This document shows, in pieces, positions 35,806 through 45,042 of a stretch of DNA of 64,000 nt; within the stretch, counting starts at the first letter, position 1; each line of letters opens with the position of its first letter. Origin of the DNA: Vigna angularis (lineage: Eukaryota; Streptophyta; Magnoliopsida; Fabales; Fabaceae); assembly GCF_016808095.1 (NCBI RefSeq), contig NC_068976.1:29248871-29312870 (forward strand), read 5' to 3'. The notes below the pieces were generated by a model. It ran no database searches. It worked only from the letters and a program-made list of their open reading frames with translations, and was not told where the DNA came from. A program made the position numbers and the translations under genes.

Positions 35806-37342
35806 GGCTTAATAGCTTATTTTGTCCTCAATTTTGCTGAATTTGGTCAATTAGGTCCCTCCTTCTAAAAGTGTGTCAAATTGGTCCTTACTTAGTAAAT
35901 TTTGCACCAATATCGTTCCTTCCATTAAATACGCACAAACGGCGTTAACTTTTTTTTCTTTCTCCTCTACTCCTCTGTAACACAAAAGACCTTTATCTTT
36001 CCTTTTGTCAATGATATCTTTTGTCAGTGCAACACAAGTGGCAAAACCTGAATAACGTTTTTTAATTCTTTTCGAGATTCGTTCTTTGATGGGATTGTCG
36101 CGCAACGCGGCGTCGCAGCCGGAGATCGATGACGCCGGTGGTGATATTGGATTCCACGCGATCCGCGGTGGATTCCCCTTCAAGAGAAACCCTAACCATA
36201 CTGGCACCGGGGTTGTTCGATCGAGAATTGCCACGACGAGCAGCAGCAACAACAACAACAGTCGATCTAACCTGCACAGCCGCCTCACGCGCAAGGGCTT
36301 ATTGTTGTGTCTCTTCTCCTTCTCCTTCTCCTTCTCCAAGTCCAAGTTTGGATTGTATGCCCTTGCTATTGTTGTCATGTTCCAAAATGGTTAAGAAATC
36401 ATATCCATACGTTTTGAGAAGCGAAAGCAGAGGTTGAAACTAACGGTGTAGGTGTGGGTTTTGGCCGACATTCACTACACGTAATCACCTTCGGTTTGTG
36501 TTCTGCGAGTTGTTATGGTAAGAGCCTGAGCTCCCATCTGCGTCAGCATATAGGCCATATCAATTTGAAGTGAACTATAGTATCCAAAAGATTTGAATCA
36601 GATGCCAATATGCTTATACTATACTCACTGTGTGGATGAATAGAAGAAGAATGAATATTATTAGCTCAAATTTCCAAGAAAAAAAAAACATTACACGAAA
36701 AATATTTCTTTGACCTCAACCTGATGATGATGCCTCATTTTGGGTGGTTTTCTACACAGGCGAGTCTCCATTAGCTACCAATACCCCACCAACATCATCA
36801 TTAATTATCATTAATAATTTCACATGCACTTTAGAAAATCCTCAATATTAACCTAATAATTAATAATTAATCGATAATCAAGATTACCCATCAGAGTGTT
36901 GCTTCCTCCCTGTGGATTCAACTTCACCCTCATTTGCTTCAGAAGTTTAACGTCTGGAAGCAACAGAGTGCATCAGGTCAGACTGACCCCTAGAATGCTA
37001 TAGTTATATATTGAACAAATTTAAAATGATTTTTTGAAACTTTTTGTCTTTTGACATCTGATGTTTTTGATAATTATCGTTATGCTCCAAAACTGTAGAG
37101 AGAATACTACTTATTTTGTATCACTTTATCCAAAGGTGCAGAGGAGAAATGACTAACAAAACACGCGTTGCACAGAAAAGCAGAAGAGAGAGAGAAAAAA
37201 TTTAACGTTGTTTGTGTGTATTTAACAGGGACTTCGTTGAGGAAAATTTTACCAAGTGGGCACGCAATTGACACTTTTTTTTAAAGGATGAACCAACTTG
37301 ACATACTTGAGCGAAACTAGGGACAAAACAAGTTATTAAGCC
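35806..37342. mobile_element. Pack-MULE-like DNA transposon
   Basis: Terminal inverted repeats of about 150 bp: left 35,806-35,958 begins GGCTTAATAGCTTATTTTGT, and the right end (37,193-37,342) reversed begins GGCTTAATAACTTGTTTTGT. Both continue to a shared TTAAATAC(G/A)CACAAAC..CGTTAA block. Flanking 9-bp direct repeats are ATCTTTCTA (35,797-35,805) and ATCTTTTTA (37,343-37,351), one mismatch. This is the structure of a Mutator-like element. There is no transposase. The G+C-rich interior looks like captured host gene sequence and is listed separately. Confidence 0.84.
36086..36394 (+). pseudogene. Captured gene fragment inside the Pack-MULE
   Basis: An open frame of 102 codons starts MGLSRNAASQPEIDDAGGD and includes GFHAIRGGFPFKRNPNH. 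An Asn/Ser/Arg-rich basic stretch (NNNNSRSNLHSRLTRKG) and a hydrophobic segment (LYALAIVVMF) follow before the stop. A basic cytoplasmic tail followed by a single membrane span is the layout of a type II membrane protein such as a Golgi glycosyltransferase. The FKRNPNH..RKGLLL pattern reminds me of the N-terminus of a plant glycosyltransferase-like family, but I cannot confirm that. G+C content far exceeds that of the flanks. The frame ends abruptly, so it is most likely the first exon of a host gene carried by the transposon. Confidence 0.45.
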
Positions 37343-37384
37343 ATCTTTTTATTAGCTAAGTGATGGTAAGGTGACCTAAATGAT

Positions 37385-37632
37385 AACATATAATTATGTA
37401 ATTTTACAATTTTACAATTTTATAAATTTATAATTTATAATTTTATAAAATTATGAATTATGATATTAAAAAATTATTAATTTATAAGATTACAAAGTTA
37501 TAAAACTATAAATTATAAAATTATAAAATTTCAAAATTAGAAAAATATAAAATATAAAATATAAAATTCAAAAAATTATACAATTATAAAATATTAAAAA
37601 ATTATGCAATTATAAAATTATAAAGTTATAAA
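37385..37632. repeat. Degenerate AT-rich tandem tract
   Basis: About 250 bp made almost wholly of variants of ATTATAAAATTATAA and ACAATTTTA in irregular succession. It is a degenerate simple-sequence tract directly beside the Pack-MULE end. Confidence 0.8.
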
Positions 37633-37966
37633 GACTTAATTAACTTTTAAATACATGATAAATTGAGAAAGTTTTACTTAAGTTTTAATTAAAATTTAAC
37701 ACTCTATGTCTCTATTAAATTTTTCGTGTTTATTGTCATTCTTACTCCACTTCAATTCACATCATATTGGATAAAGTTCTATCAACCTTCTTCTATTTAA
37801 AAGAAAAAGTAATAATCAAAATTGTGTTTACGTAACAATTATTGCATTATATAAAGTCTTAGGCTTAAATTTATGGTAGTTTTTTTAAAATACTTTTTGA
37901 GTAACAATAGTTAAAAGAAACCTTAATATATAGTTAATATACATTGTTGTGAACAACTTGTTCCCT

Positions 37967-38816
37967 CATGGCAAATCCCCTAGCCATAGTCAAACACTTT
38001 CAAGAGAGTGGAAGTCATCTATGAAAATGACATCAACTCTACCTTGTGGGCCACCTTTGGAGTCATCATGGAGAATGGATTGAAGAGTAATGTAGGTTTA
38101 TTTAGGCCTTGTATTTGGCCATGTAGTGTAGGTTTGCTTAAGGCTTGTATTAAAGCCTAAGTAGCATAGGATTTTCCTTAAAGTTAGAAATCCAAACAAA
38201 GTGAAAAGTATGTGCCATGTGTCATGCTTCCATTGGAGATTATTTACTTTTTAAAAGGTAGCCTCAAGGCACCTTCGGAGTGGAGAGTTTTTGCTTTTAG
38301 TAGTGGGCACATGGCACTCTAGGAATGTAGAGGATTGTGTTTTGTGAGTGGCCACATGTCCTACCATCGTTGGAGAGGATTTGTGGACACTTGTCCACTC
38401 CTTAGAAGACCTCATTTTTTTCCAATGAGAGAAAAGGTGAGAGATCGTGCTTTTAGGATTAGAAGGAGACACCCTTGGCCTATAAATAGAGGTGTCTCCA
38501 CCCTTGTATTTCATCTTGGTATTAAGTAATGTTATGCTGCCAAAATATGACCATACTCTTCCTTGATCAAGACTAGAACAACCGTAGAGGCCCTTCTAGT
38601 CACCTTCCTCCTTGAGTTGGCCTAACCTCTCTTAGAGCCACCAAACACTACACCACCACCATATCTCCTAGAGGCATGGAGCTTCTCCCCATCCATACTT
38701 TATCTCATCATCCTTGGACAATTTACAACCACATTTCTGCACCATTCATCCAAGGAAACACCCCTCCATGAACATCTCCTAGCTTTGGCCCAACCTAGCC
38801 AAGGAGGTTGTCATCA
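37967..38816 (+). repeat. 5' LTR of the non-autonomous element
   Basis: Colinear with 42,360-43,213. The 3' boundary GTTGTCATCA is intact; the first bases are mutated (TCATGGC instead of TGATGAC). It has a TATA box at 38,481-38,488. Confidence 0.88.
38465..38499 (+). promoter_or_regulatory. LTR TATA box framed by a 9-bp inverted repeat
   Basis: GGAGACACC at 38,465-38,473 and its reverse complement GGTGTCTCC at 38,491-38,499 enclose TATAAATA at 38,481-38,488. The same arms and box (TATAAAATA) recur in the 3' LTR at 42,857-42,892, while the spacer differs. The right arm would lie at or near the RNA start. Confidence 0.75.
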
Positions 38817-38817
38817 T

Positions 38818-38831
38818 TTGGTATCAAGAGC
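38818..38831 (+). other. Primer-binding site of the non-autonomous element
   Basis: TTGGTATCAAGAGC starts two bases after the 5' LTR. It matches the TGGTATCAGAGC used with initiator Met tRNA except for one extra A. Confidence 0.75.
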
Positions 38832-40683
38832 TTTGGTTCTTCAAGAGCTAAGTCTTTTTGTCTTTATCTATCCTTTATTCTTTCATGTTGTTGATGTTAC
38901 TTCCCTACTTGTCTTGTGTTTTTTTTTCATCTATCATTATTCTAGCAGCAAACTGTGACGATTTTCAAACTTAAACTGCATCTAGCTCAGTTGTCCAACA
39001 AGTACGTAAAAATATTCAAATGAAAGTTCTTTGAGTTTAGTGTCCAAAAAAAAACCATTTCATTTAGAGTTCTGTGGAGAAATTTATGAGTAAAACACTC
39101 AACAAAGGTCAAAACTGCAAGGATGTTGTCATTAGCGTTTTTCAAGTTCGTTTTTGGTAGTTTTGGCTACTTTTTTTGTGCCCTTTCTTTTTTTTGAGTC
39201 ATTCCTTATTGTTTTTTTGGTCAATATATGTTTGTTTGAGTTATTTTAAGTTTCAAATCATTTCATGTTGTCTAGAGTCATGTTTAGTCCTTTTGATGTC
39301 TCTATTTTCTAGTTGAAACTTTGAAAATCATAAAAAATATATGTTGAGGTCATCTCATAAATCTGATTTGGATTTGTGCTTTTATTTTATATATTTGAGT
39401 TCATACTTGTTGGTAGATCATGAACAAGTTCATAGAGTTAGGTTTCCATTATGTCACTTTTTGTGTTTCATGTTATACTTGATTCTAGTAGGTTGTCTTT
39501 ATTTTGGTGCTATAGATTTGTATGATCATCAAACTTGATGAAAAATTTCATATTTGAGGTCTGATTTGGTTGTGTTTGTGCTAAAAATTAAAAAAAAAAG
39601 AGAGACAAAATGTACAAAAGAAAAGTAGACAAAAGGTACAAAAAGCAAAAGTAAAAAGTAAAAGTAAAAGCACATGCATGTACCATATGTAACCAACTTT
39701 TGTGCGAGCACTTTAATGTTGATTTGGAGCTAATTTTTATGTCCCCAAGCTAGTGTTCCAACAACCATGATGATCTAAAAAAGGTTGTCTTAGTGCACCA
39801 TTTGATCTAGCTTGCCAAAGGACAAAAGCACCTTATGATTTTCTAGTAGTTTTTGGTTTTGTTGATCTATTATAATGTCTTTCTTTAGGTAACTCCTTTT
39901 GTTGTGCTAACCTATCTTTCTTACCATTTAATTGCTTGATTGTCTTCTAAACATTCATGGTTTTGTCAAAGTAAAACTCCTTTTAAAGAGCTTTTGTTCA
40001 TTTTAGACATTTTCTTGCTTTTTTCTTGGACTCCTTTTGGCTTTAGTGGCGTTAACTTGTGGTGTAGGTCTTTGGATGGTTAGAAAACGTGAGGATCATG
40101 GGGATAACGGCCCAAAGCAGTGAGCAACATCCAAAGGTGAAGGAGGTCTTGAAGGGAAGCTTGAAGTCTTGGTCTAAAACACAAAACAAGAGAGTATACA
40201 CTTGGCGAGAAAGAGATATTTGTGTGAATTTTATTTGAATTATAAAATTGTAGTTGTTTTCCTTTTTGGACTTGTATTATTTGGCCTTGTTAGGATGTGT
40301 CATAACAAGAACATTGGACTTTGATTAATATTTCGTTTGTAGTTGGTAAGTGTGAGGGAACCAAAGTTCCTTCTAACTTCACCATTAGGCCGCATAGATT
40401 AGCTTTAATTGCTTTCTTTAATTGTGATAGTCTAGTGTGTGTCAACTTTTATTTCAAGTTCAAATACCTTTGAGAATTTTGGTATAAGAGAACTTGAGGT
40501 AAGCTTTGGCTAGGAAATACTTGGTTTCTAAGCAATCCATAGTGATTCACCTATCTTTCTTGGAAGTGAACTTAAGTTTGTCTTGTCTCCTTAAGTCTCT
40601 TAAGGAATTTTATTTGAAATGCTAAGTTTGTTTGCATAAGTCATTTTGAAAATCTTAAAAATGTCTAAGATTATTTGTGAAAA
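38832..40683 (+). other. Leader of the non-autonomous element
   Basis: About 1.85 kb with no coding signal. The open frames present are short and lack domains. A purine-rich run lies near 39,590-39,670. A long leader is common in plant non-autonomous retroelements and may hold dimerisation or packaging signals, none of which I can identify. Confidence 0.5.
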
Positions 40684-41631
40684 TTGTTTTTCAAAATTCT
40701 TTTAAAACAAATGAGTTTTTATAGTACCTTGCATTTAAGTCATGGTGAGGTTGAGCTACATTCTAATGTTAAGTGTGACCTTCCATTCTTTGGTCAGAGT
40801 ACTAGTGCATTATCATACCTAGCACGGGATAAAAGAAAAGAAGAACTTCATTCATTCCTAGTTAGGCATGATAAATATCATATACTTAGTTTATGCATCT
40901 CTAGGCTTGTAGGACATGCAAGTGAATGGTGGAATCAAAGACAATCTAAGGTTGAGAAAGGTAGAAAATCTCCAATTAAATATTGGTGTGATTTGAAAGC
41001 ATGCATAAGAAGAAAATTTGTTCCTTTTTCCCTTGTAATAAACCAAGAGAAAATATGTGAGATGAGAGAACTCATTAAAAGAGGAAAAACTTTTCTAAAA
41101 AGTGTAGAATGGTTCTTTAAAAGAGAATATGAGTTTGAAGAAAAAGTTAGAAAGCTCTTGAGTGACAAGAGAAAAAGAGAGATTCAAAGAGGAAGAGATG
41201 AACAAATAAAAGAGATAGAAAAGAAAGAAAGAGTTGAAAGAAAACAATATCTTGCTACCTTAGAAGAATAGCTTAGAATTCTAAATGAAAAAGAAGAAAA
41301 AGTCCAAAAGTATTTAAGGAAGATTAAGAGAAGAAGAGAGGAAGACAAAAGAAGGAAGAAAGAACAAAGAGAGAACGATGAGCATAGGAAAAGAGAGAAA
41401 GAACAAAGAGAGGATGAGGAGCAAGTAAGAAGAGAGAAAAAGGAGGAGGAAAGAAGAAGAGAGTATGAAGAGAAAGAGGTAAAAGAAAGGAATGAGAAAG
41501 AAAAGATAGTAAAAGAAGAGATTGAGATAAGAGAAGAAGAGGAAGAGTTACTAAAGCATCCTACCACTCCCACAATTAAGATTGAGACTAAGATGATGAA
41601 GGGAATTTTCCAATCTTTGAACTTTTCTTAA
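40684..41631 (+). pseudogene. Gag-like frame with Lys/Glu-rich coiled coil, one internal stop
   Basis: A single reading frame of 315 codons interrupted only by a TAG at 41,269-41,271. The N-terminal 195 codons include a gag-type stretch: RLVGHASEWWNQRQ, then WCDLKACIRRKFVP and a short helix-rich part. The 119 codons after the stop are almost entirely Lys, Glu and Arg in heptad-like arrangement, ending TPTIKIETKMMKG before TAA. In gag proteins a WW-containing segment followed by L..F..RF(V)P is typical of the retrotransposon gag domain. No zinc knuckle is present. The stop may be a decay mutation or a site of regulated read-through; only other copies can tell. Confidence 0.7.
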
Positions 41632-42359
41632 TACATCCAACCATCTTTCATAACTCCAACTTTTACTTTTGAAAAAATTTCAACTTCTTTTTCACCTCCC
41701 ACTATTTTTAACTCCTCAATTTTTTTCAAATCAAACTTTGAGTTGATGTTACCTTCTAGGATACAATTAACTCAAAGTAAACACAAACAATTTTGTGGAG
41801 TCGACCTTCAAAGTTTTTAAGTAAATTCTTTTGAAATTAGCATAAGATCTTATTTAAATCTTTCATCTAGATACATGTTGTTTGTGGTTCATAAGATTAT
41901 TGGTTTTAAGTTTGATGACACTTGCATATGGATCTTTGATCCTGGTGGAATGATACACAAATTAACCAATAATAAGAAAAAGGTTTTTGTCATAAAAGTA
42001 CAAGAAGATTTGAGAACAAATCATTTTCAAAAGGGAGGGTATGATGGCATAACCCTAAAAAATTAACTCTTGTGTTGGAATGGATAGTCTTTCAAACATA
42101 TACAACCAACACAAGACAAATAAAAGCTTCAAAGATGCTCCTACTCTCCAAGACCTTGATCATTCATTTCATTTAAGGTGTATCATTGTTGGGAGCTATA
42201 TTCTTCATTTACTCACTATTATAAAATTTGTTCTAACTTGTGTTATAAAATAAGTATTTGACCTTGGTGGAGAAGCACACAAAACTCCAAAGAAGATAAG
42301 AAAGTTTGCCTTGTTCCATGTTGAAGATTTGAGGGCAAGTCCTTTTTAAGAGGGGGGAA
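41632..42359 (+). other. 3' internal region with a duplicated pre-LTR module
   Basis: Two related segments lie in tandem. One (about 41,925-42,055) runs from GATCCTGGTGGAATGATACA through GAAGATTTGAGAACAA to AAAAGGGAGGGTATGATGGC. The other (about 42,250-42,366) runs from GACCTTGGTGGAGAAGCACA through GAAGATTTGAGGGCAAG to AAGAGGGGGGAATGATGAC. The second is the true polypurine tract at the LTR. The first is a diverged copy with its own purine run. A 63-codon frame (41,875-42,066) ending DLRTNHFQKGGYDG covers the first copy. Confidence 0.65.
42345..42359 (+). other. Polypurine tract
   Basis: AAGAGGGGGGAA immediately upstream of the LTR start TGATGAC, in the position of the plus-strand primer. Confidence 0.85.
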
Positions 42360-43213
42360 TGATGACAAATCCCCTAGCCATGGTCAAGCACTTTCAAGTG
42401 GAAGTCATCCATGAAGATGACATATCAACTCTACCTTGTGGGCCACCTTTGGAGCCATCATGGAGCATGGATTGAAGAGTAATGTAGGTTTATTTAGGCC
42501 TTGTATTTGGCCATGTAGTGTAGGTTTGATTATGGCTTGTATTAAGACCTAAGTAGCATATGATTTTCCTTAAAGTTAGACATCTAAACCAAGTGAAAAG
42601 TGTGTGCCATGTGTCATGCTTCCATTGGAGAGGATTTACTTTTTAAAAGGTAGTCACAAGGCACCTTGGGAGTGAAGAGTTTTTGCTTTTAGTAGTGGCC
42701 ACATGGCACTCTAGAAATGGAGATGATTGTGTTTTGTGAGTGGTCACATGTCTTCCCATCATTTGAGAGGATTTGTGGACACTTGTCCACTCCTTAGAAG
42801 ACCTCATTTTTGGCCAATGAGAGCAAAGGTAGGAGATCGTGTTTTTAGGGTTAGAAGGAGACACCCTTCGCCTATAAAATAGAGGTGTCTCCACCCTTGT
42901 ATTTCATCTTGAAATTAAGTAATGTTATGCTGTCAAAATATGGTCATATTCTTCCTTGATCAAGACTAGAACAACCCTAGAGGTCCTTCTAGTCACCTCT
43001 CTCTTTGAGTTGGCCTAACCTCTCTTGGAGCCACCAAACACTACATCACCACCACCATATCTCCTAGAGGCTTTAAGCTTCTACCCCATCCATACCCTAA
43101 CTCATCATCCTTGAACCATTTATCACCACATTTTTGGACCATTCATCCAAAAAAACACTCATTCATGAACATCTCCTAGCTTTGGCCCAACCTAGTCAAG
43201 GTGGTTGCCATAA
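42360..43213 (+). repeat. 3' LTR of the non-autonomous element
   Basis: It begins TGATGACAAATCCCC. Its end GTTGCCATAA is a mutated version of the intact GTTGTCATCA of the 5' LTR. Substitutions and small indels against the 5' LTR are moderate, so the insertion is not recent. Confidence 0.87.
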
Positions 43214-44218
43214 ATTTGTATTAGGTATTTTTGAGTGAGATTTTCCCTATTGTCATATGTTAGGTAAATGGTCTCAGTAGTTTTAAAACTTGTTATACAT
43301 AAATTTGAACAATATTTTAAACGTGCAAGATCCATATTTAACATTGTAGCAAGAAGATGAGACAATGTGTTCGCTTTGTAAAATATAGGGAATGCTATGT
43401 GATAATGCATGTTACACGAATAACTTGTACAACATTTAAGAAAAAAGAACATTCATGTGTAATCATTTTAAAAGCTAAGGATTATCTTTGTAAAACATAA
43501 AAGATATATATGTAACAGTGTTAATTATCAAAGGTACATCATACATGTAAAATTAAATGCAAAATTAATGAAAATCAATTTAAATAAGTAATCCACAATA
43601 AATAAAAAGGATTTAATAAAGATTCAACTGAAAATGTACTTGAAACTTAATTAAACTAATAATTTATACTATCTTATTAACAGTAATAACTAAAAATAGA
43701 AATTAAGAGGTTACCTATTATTATGTACATTTAATTTTATATTTTAAAAAGTAACAACCTTTTAATAAGGTACATATACTCCTTGCTGTAAAAAAAAAAG
43801 GTATATGTTCCCTTTTTACTTTCACAATTTCAAAAGTTGAAGTGCAGATCTAATCTTTATGGCAAAGTTTTGGAAGACAGTGAAAAAAGATGCACAATGT
43901 CATTTAGTGTTAGCAAGAATATGGAATAAAGTAATGTTTTTCTCCAACATTATTCTCCATCATGTTAATTCATTTCAACAGAATATAGCTAAGCCAGGAA
44001 GTGTTAATGTACATAAACTTTTCATTCAGCTTCTAGAATACATCATAATAGAATATTAATCAGCAATGAACATTGATGAATTCAGTAAACAGTTTGTAAT
44101 TCAAAAATGAAAAAGTGAAATGAGTTCCATTATTTATTCCCACTTATCAGCAAAAGCTGAGATTTTCAACCTTGTCATATCGGCATCAACTTAATTATTT
44201 GTGCATGGATTACATCCA
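43214..44218. other. Intergenic DNA
   Basis: No gene, repeat pair or element recognised. Frames at 43,192-43,452 and 43,859-44,059 show no domain. The part just before 44,219 probably holds the 3' untranslated region of the minus-strand gene. Confidence 0.5.
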
Positions 44219-44956
44219 TCAGACATAGTGGAAGAAGAACAATATGACAGAAGCCAAATTTACAGAAAGAATAAACACTGAGACAGAAAAATGAGGTTGT
44301 GATGTTGCAGAACTTGGACGTGGCCTGCGAGTAACATCTGAACTGCCTCCATTTCCTGGTCTTCCGCTACTTCCTGAACTTCCTCCACCTTGTGTTTTTC
44401 TTGTAGTATCAATTGCTTCTTCTTTCCTATCTTCAACTTGGTATTTCACACTTGTTGACTCTTTTATGCTTTCATGCAACTCTCCTGTATAACAATTCTT
44501 AGGATCAACTTAAATGTAATAGAATTAAAAGAGTGATTTATTTGTTTAAGAATTTTGTATAAGGGAGTAGTTTAATGCAGTGATTATTTAATAATGATGT
44601 CTTAATGGACGAGTTTATGATCTTAGAGATGAAAACCTAAGATGTAACTCTATAAATGGTAAGTGTCTGGTTGATATATATAGTACATACAGAAGTAAAT
44701 TCAGATTATTCTAATTACGTGTCATTTTCCTAACAGCATTTGATAACATTAACATTAGTATAAAAGTGAAAGAAAAGAATGGCTGAATCACATCAGTTTA
44801 TGGTTGTTTGAAAGACAGAAGAATAATACCAAGAAGTTGTTGTGCTTCTCCATTGCTCTGGATGAGGCCCTTATCTTCTGAAGTGTTGAAGTATGAGGTT
44901 GATATGGCTTGAATACCTGAAATGAGTAAGAACAAAGCAAAAAATCTCACCTTCAT
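44219..44956 (-). CDS. Small secreted or GPI/membrane-anchored protein, 130 aa, two exons
   Basis: Family not recognised. Exon 1 (44,830-44,956) begins MKVRFFALFLLISGIQAIST, a clear signal peptide with probable cleavage near residue 17-19. Exon 2 (44,219-44,484) follows across a GT..AG intron of 345 bp with the frame kept. The mature part is hydrophilic, with an acidic/basic segment (KYQVEDRKEEAIDTTRKT). A Gly/Ser-rich stretch follows (GGGSSGSSGRPGNGGSS), then a Pro/Ser/Arg patch (RRPRPSSATS). The C-terminus is hydrophobic (VFILSVNLASVILFFFHYV) and runs to the stop. A signal peptide plus a terminal hydrophobic tail after small residues suggests a GPI-anchored cell-surface protein, though a plain membrane anchor is possible. 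The TATA box lies about 80 bp upstream. The tail of the gene is bounded by intergenic DNA on both sides. Confidence 0.78.
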
Positions 44957-45034
44957 CTTGGGATTTTTGTTGAACAATGTTCAAAGCCTATAGCACTATA
45001 GGTTTTTAGTTATGTTGCTTTGAGATGGTTAAGG

Positions 45035-45042
45035 TATTTATA
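45035..45042 (-). promoter_or_regulatory. TATA box of the small secreted-protein gene
   Basis: TATAAATA on the minus strand, 79 bp upstream of the ATG at 44,956, leaving a short leader of normal plant length. Confidence 0.7.

Larger units (their letters stand above)
37967..43213 (+). mobile_element. Non-autonomous LTR retrotransposon (5.2 kb)
   Basis: Two direct LTRs of about 850 bp (37,967-38,816 and 42,360-43,213) enclose 3.5 kb of internal DNA. After the 5' LTR a primer-binding site TTGGTATCAAGAGC (38,818-38,831) resembles the initiator-Met tRNA type with one inserted base. Before the 3' LTR lies a polypurine tract, AAGAGGGGGGAA. LTR ends read TGATGAC...GTCATCA where intact. No protease, reverse transcriptase, RNase H or integrase can be found, so it must borrow enzymes from a related autonomous element. 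The 5-bp flanks do not match (TTCCC versus ATTTG). The flanks have therefore mutated, or the ends derive from recombination. Confidence 0.88.

Noticed and set aside
36129..36437. Alternative frame over the captured Pack-MULE insert, with a Ser-Pro repeat
   Set aside because: It overlaps the frame at 36,086-36,394. Its (SP)n run comes from the TCTCCT repeat in the DNA and it has no membrane span or recognisable motif.
41184..41573. Minus-strand frame of 129 codons, Ser/Phe-rich
   Set aside because: It is the complement of the Lys/Glu-rich coiled-coil frame; codon bias explains its openness.
37967..43213. Expected 5-bp target duplication of the non-autonomous LTR element
   Set aside because: Flanks are TTCCC and ATTTG, with no match within a few bases. 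I do not claim a duplication.
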